DNA of 64,000 bases from Ecdyonurus torrentis (GCA_949318235.1 OX439134.1:26915793-26979792), one strand, 5' to 3'. Shown: positions 1 through 32,044, numbered from the stretch's first letter. Notes: a model not told the origin generated them from the letters alone. Numbers and translations: made by a program.

Positions 1-256
1 TCCTTCATTCATTCTTTCCATTTTTTTGCTAAATATGTATACACACAAAAAAAAATTCAGCATCTTTCACATCAAGTAAAAATTTATTTGTCGGGTACAT
101 AGTAAGAAGACGGCAGATATTTCAGAGCCGTTAAACTTGTTTGCCAGCAATGTTATATCCCATATAACCAAGGCGGTGATGTCAGGGGAATAAGAAGTAC
201 TAAATTGTAAAGAAGTGGGTGTGTATAATATAACAAACGTTATACTTTATCTTCAG

Positions 257-287
<31 letters not shown>

Positions 288-551
288 CATATATTATCAT
301 GCAGGCAAATTATACTTAAATTAAAATATATTATTAGAATTTAACATTGTTTTTAAAGAACATTATATAGAGGGAAATTATTTAATTTTTTAAGCCAGTT
401 ACAAGAGAGTCTACAAAATAGTTTCTATATAACATCATATAGGACAGGGCTTTTGTTAAACCTCAATTATGTAACAAAACTAGGAATTTTAGTTTCAAGT
501 TCTACGATAATTTTCATACATCACACGAAAAAAAAAAAATGAACTACATAC

Positions 552-1118
552 AATGAATGAATGAATGAATGAATGAATGAATGAATGAATGAATGAATGA
601 ATGAATGAATGAATGAATGAATGAATGAATGAATGAATGAATGAATGAATGAATGAATGAATGAATGAATGAATGAATGAATGAATGAATGAATGAATGA
701 ATGAATGAATGAATGAATGAATGAATGAATGAATGAATGAATGAATGAATGAATGAATGAATGAATGAATGAATGAATGAATGAATGAATGAATGAATGA
801 ATGAATGAATGAATGAATGAATGAATGAATGAATGAATGAATGAATGAATGAATGAATGAATGAATGAATGAATGAATGAATGAATGAATGAATGAATGA
901 ATGAATGAATGAATGAATGAATGAATGAATGAATGAATGAATGAATGAATGAATGAATGAATGAATGAATGAATGAATGAATGAATGAATGAATGAATGA
1001 ATGAATGAATGAATGAATGAATGAATGAATGAATGAATGAATGAATGAATGAATGAATGAATGAATGAATGAATGAATGAATGAATGAATGAATGAATGA
1101 ATGAATGAATGAATGAAT
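552..1118. repeat. Perfect (ATGA)n microsatellite, about 141 copies
   Basis: A four-base unit repeats without a visible interruption for about 567 bp. Its reverse strand reads as a His-Ser-Phe-Ile polypeptide in all open frames, because a 4-bp unit cycles through the frames without a stop. That open frame is an artefact of the repeat and not a gene. The perfect state suggests recent expansion. Confidence 0.98.
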
Positions 1119-1925
1119 AGGTCTATGAGCAGAAATTTTTGCCATTTTTTTCCGTGCATATAATTAAATCATACAAAAATTAATTCAAAAAAATGGTATC
1201 TTTTTGATAATACAAAAGTTGTTAACTGTTTGCAAGGAGTCACATTTGCGTCATTAATTATGTGAAATATAAATTTAATTGTATATGAGAATTTAATGGT
1301 TATATGAAAATTACATGCAAAAAAACATTTTTTTTTCAATTTGAAAATATTAGAAATGCGTTCACTTTTTTAGCTGCATAGTGCATAGGTGATGATTGAT
1401 GAATTTTATTCCTATCAAAATCTCTTAAATTTAAGTTTAATCCATAAAAAAAAATCAGTTACATAAAATCTAAATACAATTTTTAAGTTCCTTTTCTTGG
1501 TTGGTCAGTTTTAACTTATAAAACATTTTCAAGCTCATATGGATTTTTTTTTTTTTTTTTTTTTGTAGTATGTTTACGAGTTTCACATAAACAACCGTCC
1601 GAACATAAAACATGCGTGAAAATAGAGGAGCAAGAGCCACCGTAGTTTACTGTAAACAACATAAATACGAATACATGTGTACATATGTGGAATATGAAAA
1701 TCAATACTAATGACAATCAATAAATACTCAGAAATTTATGTATATGCTTCAATAATAACATCAAGAACGTAAAAAAATATAAAAAAATGTCATAATAAAA
1801 AAGCTGGAAATATGGGTGACACATTTTTATGTTGTGTTTCTTGATAACAGTTCCATGCTATTTTTCCCCCCAATCATAAAGTCTTCGACAAATATTGTTC
1901 AATCGTATTTTGTATAAGTTAATAC

Positions 1926-2100
<175 letters not shown>

Positions 2101-2561
2101 TTTAATCAATATCTTGACCTTGTTTCAAGATAAAATAAAACTTTATTAAAAAAAAAAAAAAAAGAGAAAAAGATAAAAGTGAACTATTAAAACGTGTCAG
2201 AGAAATTTTCAAGTCAAACAAGCGTCTGAAAATGAAAGATAAAATTTCCACGTTCGTTTTGGCGCCGCTGTATATAGTTGTGTATAAAACCCATAACTCC
2301 AAAGTCGCTAATTTGAACAATCATTAACTATGTATACTGTACGTATACACACAAGTAGCATTATTATCTTTTAACTGAGTTTCATTTCATTCCTTCCTTT
2401 TTTACGACGTCTGCTGTGTAAACTTTTTTTTCTTATTGAAAGCTGCGATAAACTAATTACGTACAAATTGAAAGTCAATGTCGTCCTGCTTTCTCCGTAA
2501 ATTGATGTAAAAAAGAGAAACAGATGACATTTTTTCCTTTCTTCGTCTTTTTCTTCTTCTT

Positions 2562-2594
<33 letters not shown>

Positions 2595-3648
2595 AAAAAA
2601 TAGCTTTACCATGTCAATGAGTAATAAATTAAATAAGAATGTCAGAGTTGTGTTCAAGTGTTCTATTCACAATACTGTGTACAGAATAGTATGTATATCG
2701 TACACAATAAATCAACATAAGTGTATTCATAGTCAAATTGACAATGACTTTGACACGAACATTTTTATTACTTTTGTGGATACTGTCCAGCTGCACGTGC
2801 CAAATCTTTATTTAAGCGTTTATAATTTCCCCAATTAATGACTTACAACATCCCAAAAATTATAAAAACTTAATTATTATCAACATTTTTTATATACCTT
2901 ATACTTTTATTAAGTAAAAATAATTTTGCTCTTCAAGTTTGAAAATTTGTCTAAAATGCAAGCAGTCAAACTGGAAAAAAACAAAAACATGCAGAATGTA
3001 TCAATCAAATTGTAAAATTCATTTAAAACTTGTAATTATTCCAACAAAGCATTTAAATGAAAATAGTGATATAAATTATTAAACATTTACATAATATTTT
3101 CTTAAAAATAAAATACTTACTCTTATTTGTATACTGAAAAAGATATATAACTTAATTTACTATAAAGCAGCTATAATTCAGCTTTTTTTCTTCTTTTTTT
3201 TATTATTACTAACTTTAAAAAATTTCCTTTAGTTTTATATAATAATATTTTCAAGTGTTCTTTTTCCATTATATAATTTTATATAAAAAAATACTGTAGA
3301 CAGTAATGCATTTAAAGTTTTTCTATATATAAACAGATTATATTCTACTTATATATTTAATAACTTTAAAAAACAATAAACAGAATATTTACTTGACATT
3401 TTATTACTCTTTATTTCTTTTTAATGATGTTTATAAATAAATATATATAAAAACTGGAGAATATTTTGGCTTAATTCCCAAAATCTAACAAGTTTAAATA
3501 ATTTATCTCTAATATATATATTTTTTTATGTATATATCAGTTAAAAAAAGTCACATTCCATTTCTAAAGTTAGCATAATTTTGTAGTTTTCTATTTCACT
3601 TTTTATAATTCTATTATAAATCATTTTCATTGCATTTTAGCCAACTTT

Positions 3649-3696
3649 AACAACAACAACAACAACAACAACAACATCATCATCAACAACAACAAG
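3649..3696. repeat. (AAC)n with (ATC) interruption
   Basis: A short trinucleotide repeat of AAC units interrupted by three ATC units. Confidence 0.9.
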
Positions 3697-5379
3697 AAGA
3701 TATTGTTGGAACTGTCATGACGTAATAATATTTATCATAATCGAGCAAAATTTTCATGGACATAAAATTTTAGAGCTATAAAAATGTTTGCTTAATTTAT
3801 TAGCAGTTTAGTATAAAAATATAAAAAAAGTATTGAAAAAAAAAGACCTGTTAATAAAAGTCTAAAAAAAAAAAAAAGGTTTACTTTACAATAAATTGGC
3901 GTATATAACATAAAGAAGTATGAAAAATCATCTATTGTACTTTTAATTAGTGTACTTAAATATAAATGCTTGTTACTGCGGTATGGTGATTAGTGAAATC
4001 AGATGGGCTCGGTAAAAAGCAGTAGTGTGGATCCACTAATTCTCTAAATCAGCATTGCGGAAACATCATTGCGAAACATCATTGCAGAAACAAACCATTT
4101 TTGAATTAACTTTACCACTGTATACAGTAAGAACGCGGAAATTGAAATAATATACATCACATTTTTAAATGGGCTATTTATTTAAATTTTTGACCAAAAA
4201 AATCTAACATGTAAGAGGCCATTAGAATTGACGTATATAACTGTACATGTCCAAGCAAAATTTAATAAGCAATACAGTACATAATGAATTTAGAAATTAA
4301 GTATTGAATTATTTACCTTTATAATAATACAAGTTTCCTCATTTTAAACTTTTTACTGCACATAACTATAAGGTCTCTAGAAAATACCAAAACCGAAACA
4401 GTTGAAAACCTCACTCAAATAACAATCGGCAATCGGGCAATCGTGATTTCTCAATTCAATTTAAAAAAAATTATGAAGTATTTTTTTGTAATAAGAGTAC
4501 TAGGTATTTTCTAGGGGCTTTACACATAATAATCTTATGATTATTGACATTTGTAAAGTAAACAATAGCATAGATGCATAAGAGTAAGAGTGCAATATCT
4601 CATTGCTGAAATTGAAAAAATATATATATATTTATTCGTATTAATTATTATGTTTATCAAAATTTGATCAGAAAATGATAGGAAAAAAGCATTTTTTTTT
4701 TAATTGAACCCTTTCGGCATTAAAAATGGTTGTTACAAATGTAAGACTGTATTTTCTAATGATATTTTTTTTTACTTACACATTATACAGCAATTCACAA
4801 ACTATTCAACGGATCATTTTATAATTATGGTCGTTCCATATATACGCAGCTTTACTAACAAATAAACTTTTGGACATCATGACATCATGTATTTATATTA
4901 ATAATATTAATTCTTTATAAATGTACCATATATCACTTACAAATTCTATTTTAAATTTAATCCATTATAGCAACAGTATCAAGCTTTATGTTGTTTTTAT
5001 CATTTTTAACTTAGAAAATTGTGTTAAGACTTAAATACCATATAAAAAAAGGTTTAAAATTTCAAACTTGGTGCCAAAGATAAAAACCACATGCAGTTTT
5101 TAAAAGCTTTGCCAAGAAAGATAAGCGAGAGAGTGTTACATGTCACTCATTCCATTGTTGTGTACGTAATATAATGCAAAAATGTCTGGAGATTTTGGCT
5201 AACTTTTAGGAAATAATACTACATATTGTTGCTTGTTCAAATAAAATAATGTTTTCGTGCCAATTTTAAATTAATGTCAGTCTATTGTTGATAAGCTGAA
5301 CTTTATTGTAACAATAATTAATTTCTTTGCATCAGAAATTCATTGAGATGTAAAATTAGTCAACAGATTCATTTTATCC

Positions 5380-5721
5380 TTAAAGGAATAGACCAGAAGA
5401 AAACATAAGTATTTATATCACAAAACACTTGATAGCACTTACATAAATAACTTTAGTTTGTCTCAAAACCCAACTGTAGCTTCGTAGCAGTGATAAGAAA
5501 ATATCAATTTATGCAACCCGCACAACAATTTTTACTAATTTTTGCATGTTTCTGACGTCAAAAACATGAATAGTCACGCAAATGGCATACTTTACAGTAT
5601 TTTCACGCTCTCTAGTGGGGCTACATTAACATTCTGGTAAAAATTGTCATCAGTTTTGAAGATCCTATTTCATGTTTATTTATTAAAAGCACATGTTGTT
5701 TTATGTGGCGTATGGCTTTAA
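5380..5721 (+). mobile_element. TTAA-flanked foldback element, family A, copy 1
   Basis: A roughly 340-bp dispersed repeat bounded by TTAA on both sides. The left end begins TTAAAGGAATAGACC and the right end, reversed, begins TTAAAGCCATACGCC, so the ends are short inverted repeats. Internal landmarks shared with the other copies are TTATGCAACCCGCAC and GGGGCTACATTAACATTCTG. No coding capacity is seen. TTAA target choice is the hallmark of piggyBac-type transposition, so this is most likely a non-autonomous derivative of that type. Confidence 0.75.
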
Positions 5722-5960
5722 GAAAAAATCACATATTCATATATGGTGTGACTTTGCTCAGAAATTTATTAAATAGGATTAATTATTTTGCTACAGAAAA
5801 TTCCAACAAATAAATGAATATTATATGTTAATTAAGCAATTTATAATAAAAGTAAGATTATTTGTAAACATAGACAATGGTTTAAATAGTAAAAATACTA
5901 GTACGCGTAGAATCTTATTTTCATTTGAGAAAAGCTTAAAAAAATCAAATTCAAGTCATA

Positions 5961-6108
5961 AATTGACCACTTGCAATGAACGAACTATTTAAAATAAATT
6001 TCAACATTGTTAATGCATTTCTTATGGGAAAATCGTTATCATAAATAATCATAAACATAATACGTTACAACAATTTTCAAAAAACGTTCATTGGAAATGG
6101 TCCATTGG
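5961..6108. mobile_element. Short foldback element, family C, copy 1
   Basis: The left edge GACCACTTGCAATGAACG and the right edge CGTTCATTGGAAATGGTCC form an imperfect inverted repeat around an AT-rich centre. Related copies lie at 18256-18396 and 35621-35747. It has no coding capacity and was probably moved by an outside transposase. Confidence 0.65.
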
Positions 6109-7080
6109 TTTTAAGATTAATAATAAAATGCAAAATAATGCTAATGTAGTCAATTGAAAATAATAATAATTTTAATAATAATAATAACAATTATAATAAT
6201 TTTAATAAAAGTTAAACCTCGGGGACAGGCATTTACATGTCATGCAGAAAGCTGCAGTTCTTGGCACAGCTAACATCGTACGCAAAGTGTTTAGTTTGTG
6301 ATCCCTCTATATGCCACCTTCAGTTTCTAACAGATAATTGGTGCTGCATTATTCTCACCTTCACCTTGAATCAAGTAGGATTCCGGTGTTGGTGTTACAG
6401 AAGAAAAAAAAAGAAAAAAAAAACTCATAATAATAACAAAAATATGTATTGTAACAAAGTATAAATCAAATGTCTTCAAAACTCAGAATCAAACACTTTT
6501 TTATACTGTATAGAACTGTATAAGCTTGTTAAAATTGTTAAATAAAACATTGAGAACATAAAAATTTATCACAAAATATTTTTAAATGCAAAAAATTTCT
6601 TGTCAACAAAGTTTTATTTCATAGTGTAAGAAAACTAAAAAGTATGTATCTGAAATGAACAAAGATTGTTATAATTGTTATTAATTGATTCTTTTTAATT
6701 TTTTTTGGGGGGGGGGGGGGATGCAATGGGGTAACAGTTGGACATTGATTGATATCCGTTAAAAACTTATTTTTATTGTAACTACGAGACAAAGAAAAAT
6801 GCAATTAATAACAAATTTATTCAATACAGAATCACTTTTTTTTTTTGCCATCGACGTTTTATTAAAAAATTGTTATGCTAGTTTTTTTTTTAAGCTGGTC
6901 ATTTTACATTAAATTCCTTAAGCACATTTAATAAAAACTAACTGTAGGAATTTTTACTTTATCCGCATGAAAAATCAATCCATCAAAAATTTTAAAAATC
7001 AATCATCAATATAATATGTAACTTTTAGTTTTACCCTTTTGTTTCCTCTCCTAGTAAGTCTTATAATATTAAAATTCACT

Positions 7081-7110
7081 TCTGAACCTCTCTCTCTCTC
7101 TCTCTCTCTT
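7081..7110. repeat. (TC)n microsatellite
   Basis: A short uninterrupted dinucleotide run. Confidence 0.85.
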
Positions 7111-7759
7111 ACAGATAAATACTTAATTGATTATTCAATGAATTTCTTGTTTCCGTTGAATCATGTTTTCATTAAAAAGAAATGAACCAACAATTTTAGA
7201 AAAATGAAAAGATTCAGCTTATATTTTGGTTTAATATTAATCTTTTTTTTTTTTTTTTTTTTTTTCAATTAAATTAACTTGATGAAATATTCAACCATAT
7301 TATTATATTCAACTTTTTTTTATTATTTTTTTTTTATTACTGTTCCAGTGGAAAAGAAATATTGAATAAAAAAACATTCGTGCAAAAACTTTAGAATTAT
7401 ATTTTCATCAATCATATTCAATCATCATTGAAATACAGATAAAAAATCTTCTACTTTCCAATGCGGAAATCAAAATGTGGTTTCTCGAGGTGTCACATAA
7501 AAAATTCACGCTCCATTTGAGACATTACATCTGCATGAAGACACTTGAAAAACAAGCAAAAAAAAAAAAAAAAAAAAAATCAGCAGAAAGAAATAAAAAA
7601 GTGATGATGACTCTACTTTGTTTTATTAAATAAGGAAAAAAAGAAATGCAAAACTAATTTTTATAATGATAAGTGTAGTATATGAAAAATCAACACGCGC
7701 AATGTGATGTTCATTTGTTTCCGCCTGCAATGCGTCCGGAAACGGAAGTTAAATATGAG

Positions 7760-7860
7760 AAGAGAGAGAGAGAGAAAAAGGGAAAGAGAGAGGTGGTTGC
7801 TGTATTATAGTCTTTAAAAAAATAAAAAGTAAAAGGGGTTTTAGATGCCTCCTACTTTTC

Positions 7861-7908
<48 letters not shown>

Positions 7909-7976
7909 CTCTCTATCCCTCCTTCTGGTACAGTATCTTGCCAAATACTCTCTCTCTCTCCCGCTCTCGCTAAACC

Positions 7977-8025
<49 letters not shown>
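7760..8025. repeat. Compound GA/TC microsatellite cluster
   Basis: GA-rich DNA at 7760-7795 is followed by two long (TC)n blocks at 7863-7904 and 7979-8025, separated by about 75 bp of non-repeat sequence. The opposed purine and pyrimidine runs explain the Arg-Glu open frames on the reverse strand, which should not be taken as genes. Confidence 0.9.
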
Positions 8026-8028
<3 letters not shown>

Positions 8029-9479
8029 ATAAAATAGGCTAGTAGTGCACACGCCCTATGGTATATAGCTATAGCTCTCTCACTCCTCATGGAGTTTTTG
8101 GCAAAGTGCCTGCTTTACTCTGCGCCATAGTATTCGCCCCTAGATATACGTACGTATATACAAACCCGCATGCCAGCAATGTTCAAAGTGTTGCCCAATA
8201 TCAAGGGGCCTAAGACATCCTCCTCAAACCAATATTGTAACTTTGACTACTCTGATCTATGAATATTTCAAATGACGTCACCAAATTTTTTTAATATTAA
8301 AAATTTTATTTGTTTGATTTATTAAACATTTTATTTTATTTTTTTAGATCACAATGCGTGATAAAAAGAATTATATAGATTTTGAGATTTATTTATTTGA
8401 TATGAAAAGAAATCATTGCTTTGGAATTTTCTGTAAGTTGGGTTTTGAGAAAAAAGGTTTAAGCTTATATGCTTTAGTATTAAATACTATAGCATTTTCA
8501 GTATGCGTTGTAAGTCCTAAAGATTTTCACTGTCTTACGGAAAAATTGAGTCAAGAAAGAAACACAAATATAAAAGAATTGACAATACAACAGTTACAAA
8601 ATTCTGCAACTAAATCGTATTTTCAAATAAAAATAACGTTTTTAACTTGGTTCTTTTCATTAGTAACTGTTCAGCACTTGTTTTTAGTGATTTAATTCAT
8701 TATTTTGTGAGAAAACATTATAAGCAAACATTTTAATTATTAATAAGTATGAAACAATTTTTCCCCCTTTTTTCTTTTCTTTTTCTTTCTAAACGAAGTA
8801 AATAACATTCAAGATAAAATAACATTCCACTTCATATGATCATTGGAAATTAAACCATTAGATACACAGCAGTATGGTTTTCCGATGGTAATTTCTAGCG
8901 AATCATAATTATAGGAGCGGGAAAAGATTAGGAACAGTTGACTTCCTATCCTTTATAGTATTGGTGCTTTAGTTTTTTTTTTTTTTTTTTTTTTTTTTTT
9001 GTAACTGCTGCACTGAGGTAGGATAAGTTAAAATGAAAAGTAGACACACGTTTTCGTGACATCAGCTAATAAAAATAAAAGAATATTTCATAATCGGTTA
9101 TATCCATTGAATAAATTTCCATGCAAAAATAATAACACTATTTAAACTGTCACTTATTACCATATAAAACTTTAAAGTAAATATTATTTTAATTTTAAAA
9201 ATATATAATTATATAATATATACCTTAGTATGAGCATAGCATGATGGTAGAAGATATAATCACAATTCATAAATTGCATTAAAAAAATTGTGTTAACTGA
9301 AATTTTAGGATGAAGTTGATAGCTCAATATTTTTCATAAAGTATGGAGAAAAAAAATGAAATAAGTTTGTAGGAAAGAAAAAATTCTATAAAATAATTAC
9401 AATTAGATTAAAAAAAAAAATTTAAAAAAAAATTAAAATTAAAAAAAAAAAAAAAAAAAAAACTTTGGAAAGTGAGTTT

Positions 9480-9790
9480 TAAAGCAACCGTCCAGCCCAA
9501 ACAACAATTCAATATACACAAAATGGGATTTTCAAAATTACAATTTTTTTTTTCAAGATGTATAAAGAAATTTTCAACTTATGCAACCCGCACGACTTTT
9601 TCTATTGTATGCTGACAATTAGGATTGTTCAAAACTTGTGCTTTTTGCCTATACTTAACAGTTTTTTTAGCGCTCTCTATGTGTGGTTACAATTATAGGT
9701 AGAATTCATTTGATGCTACAAAAATTATGTTGTATACTAAAATTTTATTATTTATTTGATTCGAATACTAAAACAACTGTAAACTTATTT
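9480..9790 (+). mobile_element. Diverged family A element
   Basis: The landmarks TTATGCAACCCGCAC at about 9574-9592, TTAGCGCTCTCTATGTGTGG at about 9667 and a following GGTAGAATTCATT tract occur in the same order as in the intact family A copies. Both ends are eroded and the TTAA borders cannot be placed. It is an old copy. Confidence 0.5.
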
Positions 9791-9886
9791 TATTGATATT
9801 CGAACCAGCCGACGAGATCCAAGTGAGGATCTTGGCTGGACGAAAAATGTACGCAAATGTAAATTAGAATTTTAAATAAAAATTTA

Positions 9887-9921
<35 letters not shown>

Positions 9922-12291
9922 AAATTTGATAATGCTTTTAGGTGTCCCATTTTTGTGTTAATTGAATTAAAAGGGCATATTATTTGGTCCGAACGGTACA
10001 GTACCTTTAAACGTAGGCAATTCAAGACCTACAACAATGCCACAGAATAAAAAAATAATAATAAAGAGCTTAAAATTACAACAGCAGAGAAATGCTAATG
10101 ATACTCTCATATATTTAACCTAAATTAGAGAAGAAAGAAAAACTACACACACACATTCTGTATAAGTTTAACATTATCATAAATTTTTCTTTTTAAGTTG
10201 TAATTAAGGATGTAAAATTTAGATTATACTATACTTGCTATATAATAATATATTCGTAGAGATATGTGAAGTCAGAAATTAAATAATGTAAATGTAATTC
10301 AAAAATTCAAATTTCAATATTCTAAAGTTAACGTGTAATGCATTTGTAATTTCTTTGTTCAATTATATAATTATTATAGAAATTAATATGAAAAGAGTAA
10401 TGATATTGAACCCGATGAAAATAAATTAGGATAATTAACTCTTATGCTAATAGTTCAATTTACTTTGGGGTTTGAAATATTTTTATAATTTATGAATTAA
10501 CTTTTACTGCGATGGTAATGAAAGCCATAAACTGGTTTTCATTACTTTTGTTTGTTTTGGGTTGATGAAAATTCAACTTATTATAAATTTAACTTTTATT
10601 AAAAAAAAAAAAAAAAAAAAAAAAAACTCAATTTGATTTTGTTCCTTGTTCCAATTTTAGATAGAGTAAAAAAAATGCAGAAGATAAAAATTACAAAAAT
10701 AAAACAATAATAATAACAACTGCACTTTAAGGCAGAAACAACCTTAATATCTACCTTAAACCATTCAACAAGCTACCTTCTCCCCTTCCCCCTCCCCCTC
10801 AAGTAGCTTATACTTAAAATTACTGTTATTTAGGGCCGATCTGGATGCAACACTTGGGGGTGGGGGAGGCAGTGATTGCCTCCTGGACCTTTCTTAATCA
10901 CGTGATTTTGGGCCTTCTGGACCCCAAGGACAAACTCTCTTCAAAATGGATAAGGCTCTCCCATTTTTAATATTTTTATTTTTATGAATCATTTGCCCTT
11001 TGGAGGTCACAGCAACTTTGGGACTTTGCTGTAATTTCCAGACAATTTGAATGTCGTACAGTATAATTAAATTCGTGTTGCGATAATATTTACTTTAATT
11101 TATGTTAATGCACCCACGAAATCTGTCTAGTAATATTTTCATGTAATTCTAGTTATTTACGCTCATTGAAGCTTCTTTAATATCTTAAAATTATCTTCTT
11201 TTTTTTTTAATTGTTTTTAATTTATTACTGTAAACGTATTCAAAGTATGCTTACAATATCAAAGTTTTCCTCTTTTCATAATATGTGCATATTTACATAT
11301 TTAACAAATGAGAAGATTTTGCTACACTCTCTAATTTTACACGTAAAATAATCAACACAATTTATAATATTATACTTTGGAAAAGTAACGAACAAAAAGT
11401 TTCTACAAAAGTACTTTTTGTTTTCCTCTAATGCGACACACACAATCTTAAACAAAACTTTTCAGGCTCTCATTATTATAATTGTTATTATTTTACTTTT
11501 TGAAATAAGTTTGAGTCAACATTTAGGTATTTTGCAGTATTGGATTACATTTATATTTTGAGAATAAAATTTATTCATATGCTGTACTTTAAAAGAACTA
11601 ATATTATATTGCAGATATAATGCAGATTTTCAAGTATTTTTTTTAATGGTATGAATTGTTTGTTTTACTTTTTTTTTACATGAGTAAAAAACGAACATAT
11701 AATTTAAAATTTTATGACACAGAAAAACATTAGTACCATAATTTATACAAAAAATATAAGTGGATATCCATTAATATTATTTTATTTTATACTTTATTTC
11801 TTGCATTTTACATATCACTCCAAAATGACATTTATAAAAAACTTTTTAAGCTCTGAAAAAATGCTCTATAATATTATAATTCAATATTTTGAGAGCATTA
11901 GAAATGTTTTCAATAATTCAGTAAAAGTTTGAAAATTTTGACACGTTTGCTTAGTATTCTGGCACTAACACAAAAAAGAAAGTAATAATAAAAAAAATAA
12001 TAATAATAATGAAAATATATAAGTTTGAGTATAATACTTTTTTTACGTTGTACAAATATTTGTTGATTTAAAATCAATAATATTACATAAATTTTATTGT
12101 TCTGTTGAATTTTTGTCAAATATGTAAGAAAATATATTGGTTGCCAAAAATACTTTTTTTTTCTTTTTTTTTTTTTTTACTAATGGAACGATTTTTTTTT
12201 CTTTAAAGTGTGAGAACAATACTTCTTTTTTTTAGTCCTTTTGCAATAGCCATAGTAGGCGGGGTACACAATGCTATATATTTTACGTTAC

Positions 12292-12386
<95 letters not shown>

Positions 12387-12459
12387 GGATAAACTGCGTT
12401 GATTTATAGGTTAACACTACGAAATGTTCTTCATTAACTGACATTTATACTTTATCATT

Positions 12460-12508
<49 letters not shown>
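12292..12508. repeat. (GA)n and (TC)n microsatellites in inverted orientation
   Basis: (GA)n covers 12292-12383 and (TC)n 12462-12508, separated by about 78 bp. The two tracts are complementary and could fold back on each other in single strand. The Arg-Glu open frame here is a repeat artefact. Confidence 0.93.
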
Positions 12509-12510
<2 letters not shown>

Positions 12511-12587
12511 GGTATTTTATTCAATGTTTTTAGAAACATAAGCAGAATGAAATTTACATTCACAAATAATAAATATTCGACTTCATT

Positions 12588-12694
<107 letters not shown>

Positions 12695-14569
12695 GTTGAA
12701 AGGGTGAGTTTTAGGCCTGACAAATGTCTAGTCCACTCTAACACCTTAAATCCCTTACTAACTTACTCTTTCACTCAATCTCTCTCTTTCTTTTAATTCC
12801 TAAATTTTGGTGCAGTTTTAAAAAAATTGGCCATTTAAAAAATTACTGTATTGAAAAGTAAGGTATAAATGTGTAACTTGTCATTTTGCATTTTACTTTT
12901 CTACTATTTCTAATATACATTCGCCCTTTACCTATAATAATTAATAAAAACTTATTTTATATTTAACAAGATATTTAAAAAGTGGACGTGAACTAATTGA
13001 TCCACATTGACCGAAGAAAATTATATGTACAAACTGTCAAGCTGCTAGTATTAAAGAATACTACTAAAAAAATATATTTTTTGATAATATATTTTAAAAA
13101 TGCGTAAGTTTTTTTTAGTAAGGACAGCAATAGTTAGCTTTTTCTCATTTCTAGCTTCTTTTTTTTTAAACTTAAATTGCCACCAGTGTAAAATTTGTTA
13201 ACATTAATAAAAATGATTAAAAAAAATATTTCTGTCTATTTTTAAGTTCGTTGTTCAATTGTTATAGTTGCTATATATAAAAAAATGATGGTGCAACAGC
13301 AAAAACGGAACATTATTTTAGTCATTTTTAAAAGTTTTTTTTCGTTCATTAATTTAAAACAATTTTAATGGTTAGAAAATTTAATACTGGTTCAAATTTT
13401 TAAAAATTTGCACTCTTTTCAAAATTAATAAAAATATATTGTAGTTTTCGTGAATATAGTAGATAATATAAAGAAAAAGAATAATATAAATAAATAAAAA
13501 AATCAATATACTGTATTAGATAAATATAGATATTTCTTTTTAATATTTTGCTCGTAAATATTTCACTTAAATATTGTATAGATTTTCAAGAAAGACATTG
13601 CTAAAATATGCAAAATTCCAAAGGGTTATAATGCATAACGTAACGTCAAAATTTCAGACAAAACATAAACTTTGAGTTAAATTGAAAGTGATTGATGATC
13701 TATAGCAATTTGTTATGCAAAATTCAATTTTGTACCAAATTTTCTATGCAAGCTAAAGTCACTTTTTTTTTTTTTTTTTTTTTTTTTTTGTATTTGTATC
13801 CACGCACAAAATAGCCATAAAATCTTGCAAATTTGTATTGGTAAATAAGAGAAACATGAATCTATTGTACAACTATAATACAATTTCTTTTAATATTCAA
13901 CGTAAATAAAATTTAAAATAATTACCTTTATACTCTGTACTATTATACTGTACGTACGTATTATGTATGTAACTGAAATCCTGTAGACCGTCCCCCGCTC
14001 ACCACACCACAGGCAAAATATTATCGATTTCAACATCAATCGTAAAATAAAGTTTTGTTTTACATTGCAAACTTTTAGAGAGAACAAAAAAAAATCATAT
14101 TCTACTTTTTTGATTGAAAGACATAAAAATATCTGATAGCTTGTAGCAGTAAATTTTATTTAAATTCAACTTTTTAAACATTTTACAGGACTTTTGTCTT
14201 GAAATGTACATATTTTATGATGGTCCATTTTTTTTTATGATTTTCATCATTCCAAACAATGTTGAAATATAAATTTCAATATTATTATTGACTCATCATG
14301 CATGGTAAAACATTAATTCTGATACAATAAAATCACGTCATAATATGTATTTTTGTGTATAATATACTATAATATACATAATATATATATGAATGTAAAA
14401 ATATTAAAAACCATAATATTTATATTAAAACCAGTTATTAGTATTTAAAATATCAAGAAATACAAAGTGTACAAAGTAAAACAAACTCGTTATATCAACA
14501 TACGAAATTGAATAATATTTATTCAGAATAATAATAATGAATCAAATAGTTTGAGCAAATATTTAATAT

Positions 14570-14895
14570 TTAAAGGAATAGACCAGAAGAAAACATAAAC
14601 ATTTACTGTATATCACACAAAACACGTGATGGGACTTATTACATAAATAACTTTAGTTTGTCTCAAAACCCAACTGTAGCTCCGTAGCAGTGATCAGAAA
14701 ATTTCAATTTATGCAACCCGCACAACATTTTCATACTAATTTTTGCATGTTTCTGAAGTCATAAACATGAATAGTCACGAAAATTGCATACTTTTCACGC
14801 TCTTTCGTGGGGCTACATTAACATTCTGGTAAAAATTGTCATCAGTTTTGAAGATCCCATTTTGTATTTATTCATTAAAAACCACATGGCTTTAA
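14570..14895 (+). mobile_element. TTAA-flanked foldback element, family A, copy 2
   Basis: Same left end, internal landmarks and right end (GGCTTTAA) as the copy at 5380, bounded by TTAA at 14570-14573 and 14892-14895. It ends only 76 bp before a calexcitin exon, so it sits in the intron next to that exon's acceptor. Confidence 0.78.
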
Positions 14896-14971
14896 GTAAC
14901 ATTTTTTTGTTTAGCTCCAAATCAAAAATTTTAATGGTAATTTAATGATTTATATTTCTGATGTGTTTTAG

Positions 14972-32044
<17,073 letters not shown>

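Noticed and set aside
495..1159. Long His-Ser-Phe-Ile open frames on the minus strand
   Set aside because: They arise only because a 4-bp repeat without stop codons is open in all frames on that strand.
7749..8090. Arg-Glu rich open frames
   Set aside because: Products of GA/TC microsatellites; the same applies at 12210, 23267, 28312-28592 and 59784-60094.
8273..8280. TGACGTCA, a CRE-like site
   Set aside because: The same octamer occurs inside several foldback elements of this window, and no promoter can be tied to this one.
8354..8695. 113-codon open frame with two hydrophobic stretches, preceded by a pyrimidine-rich TTTTTTTAG
   Set aside because: No domain is recognised, and in about 64 kb of DNA this AT-rich roughly one chance frame of this length is expected. 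Kept out of the gene list, although RNA evidence could revive it.
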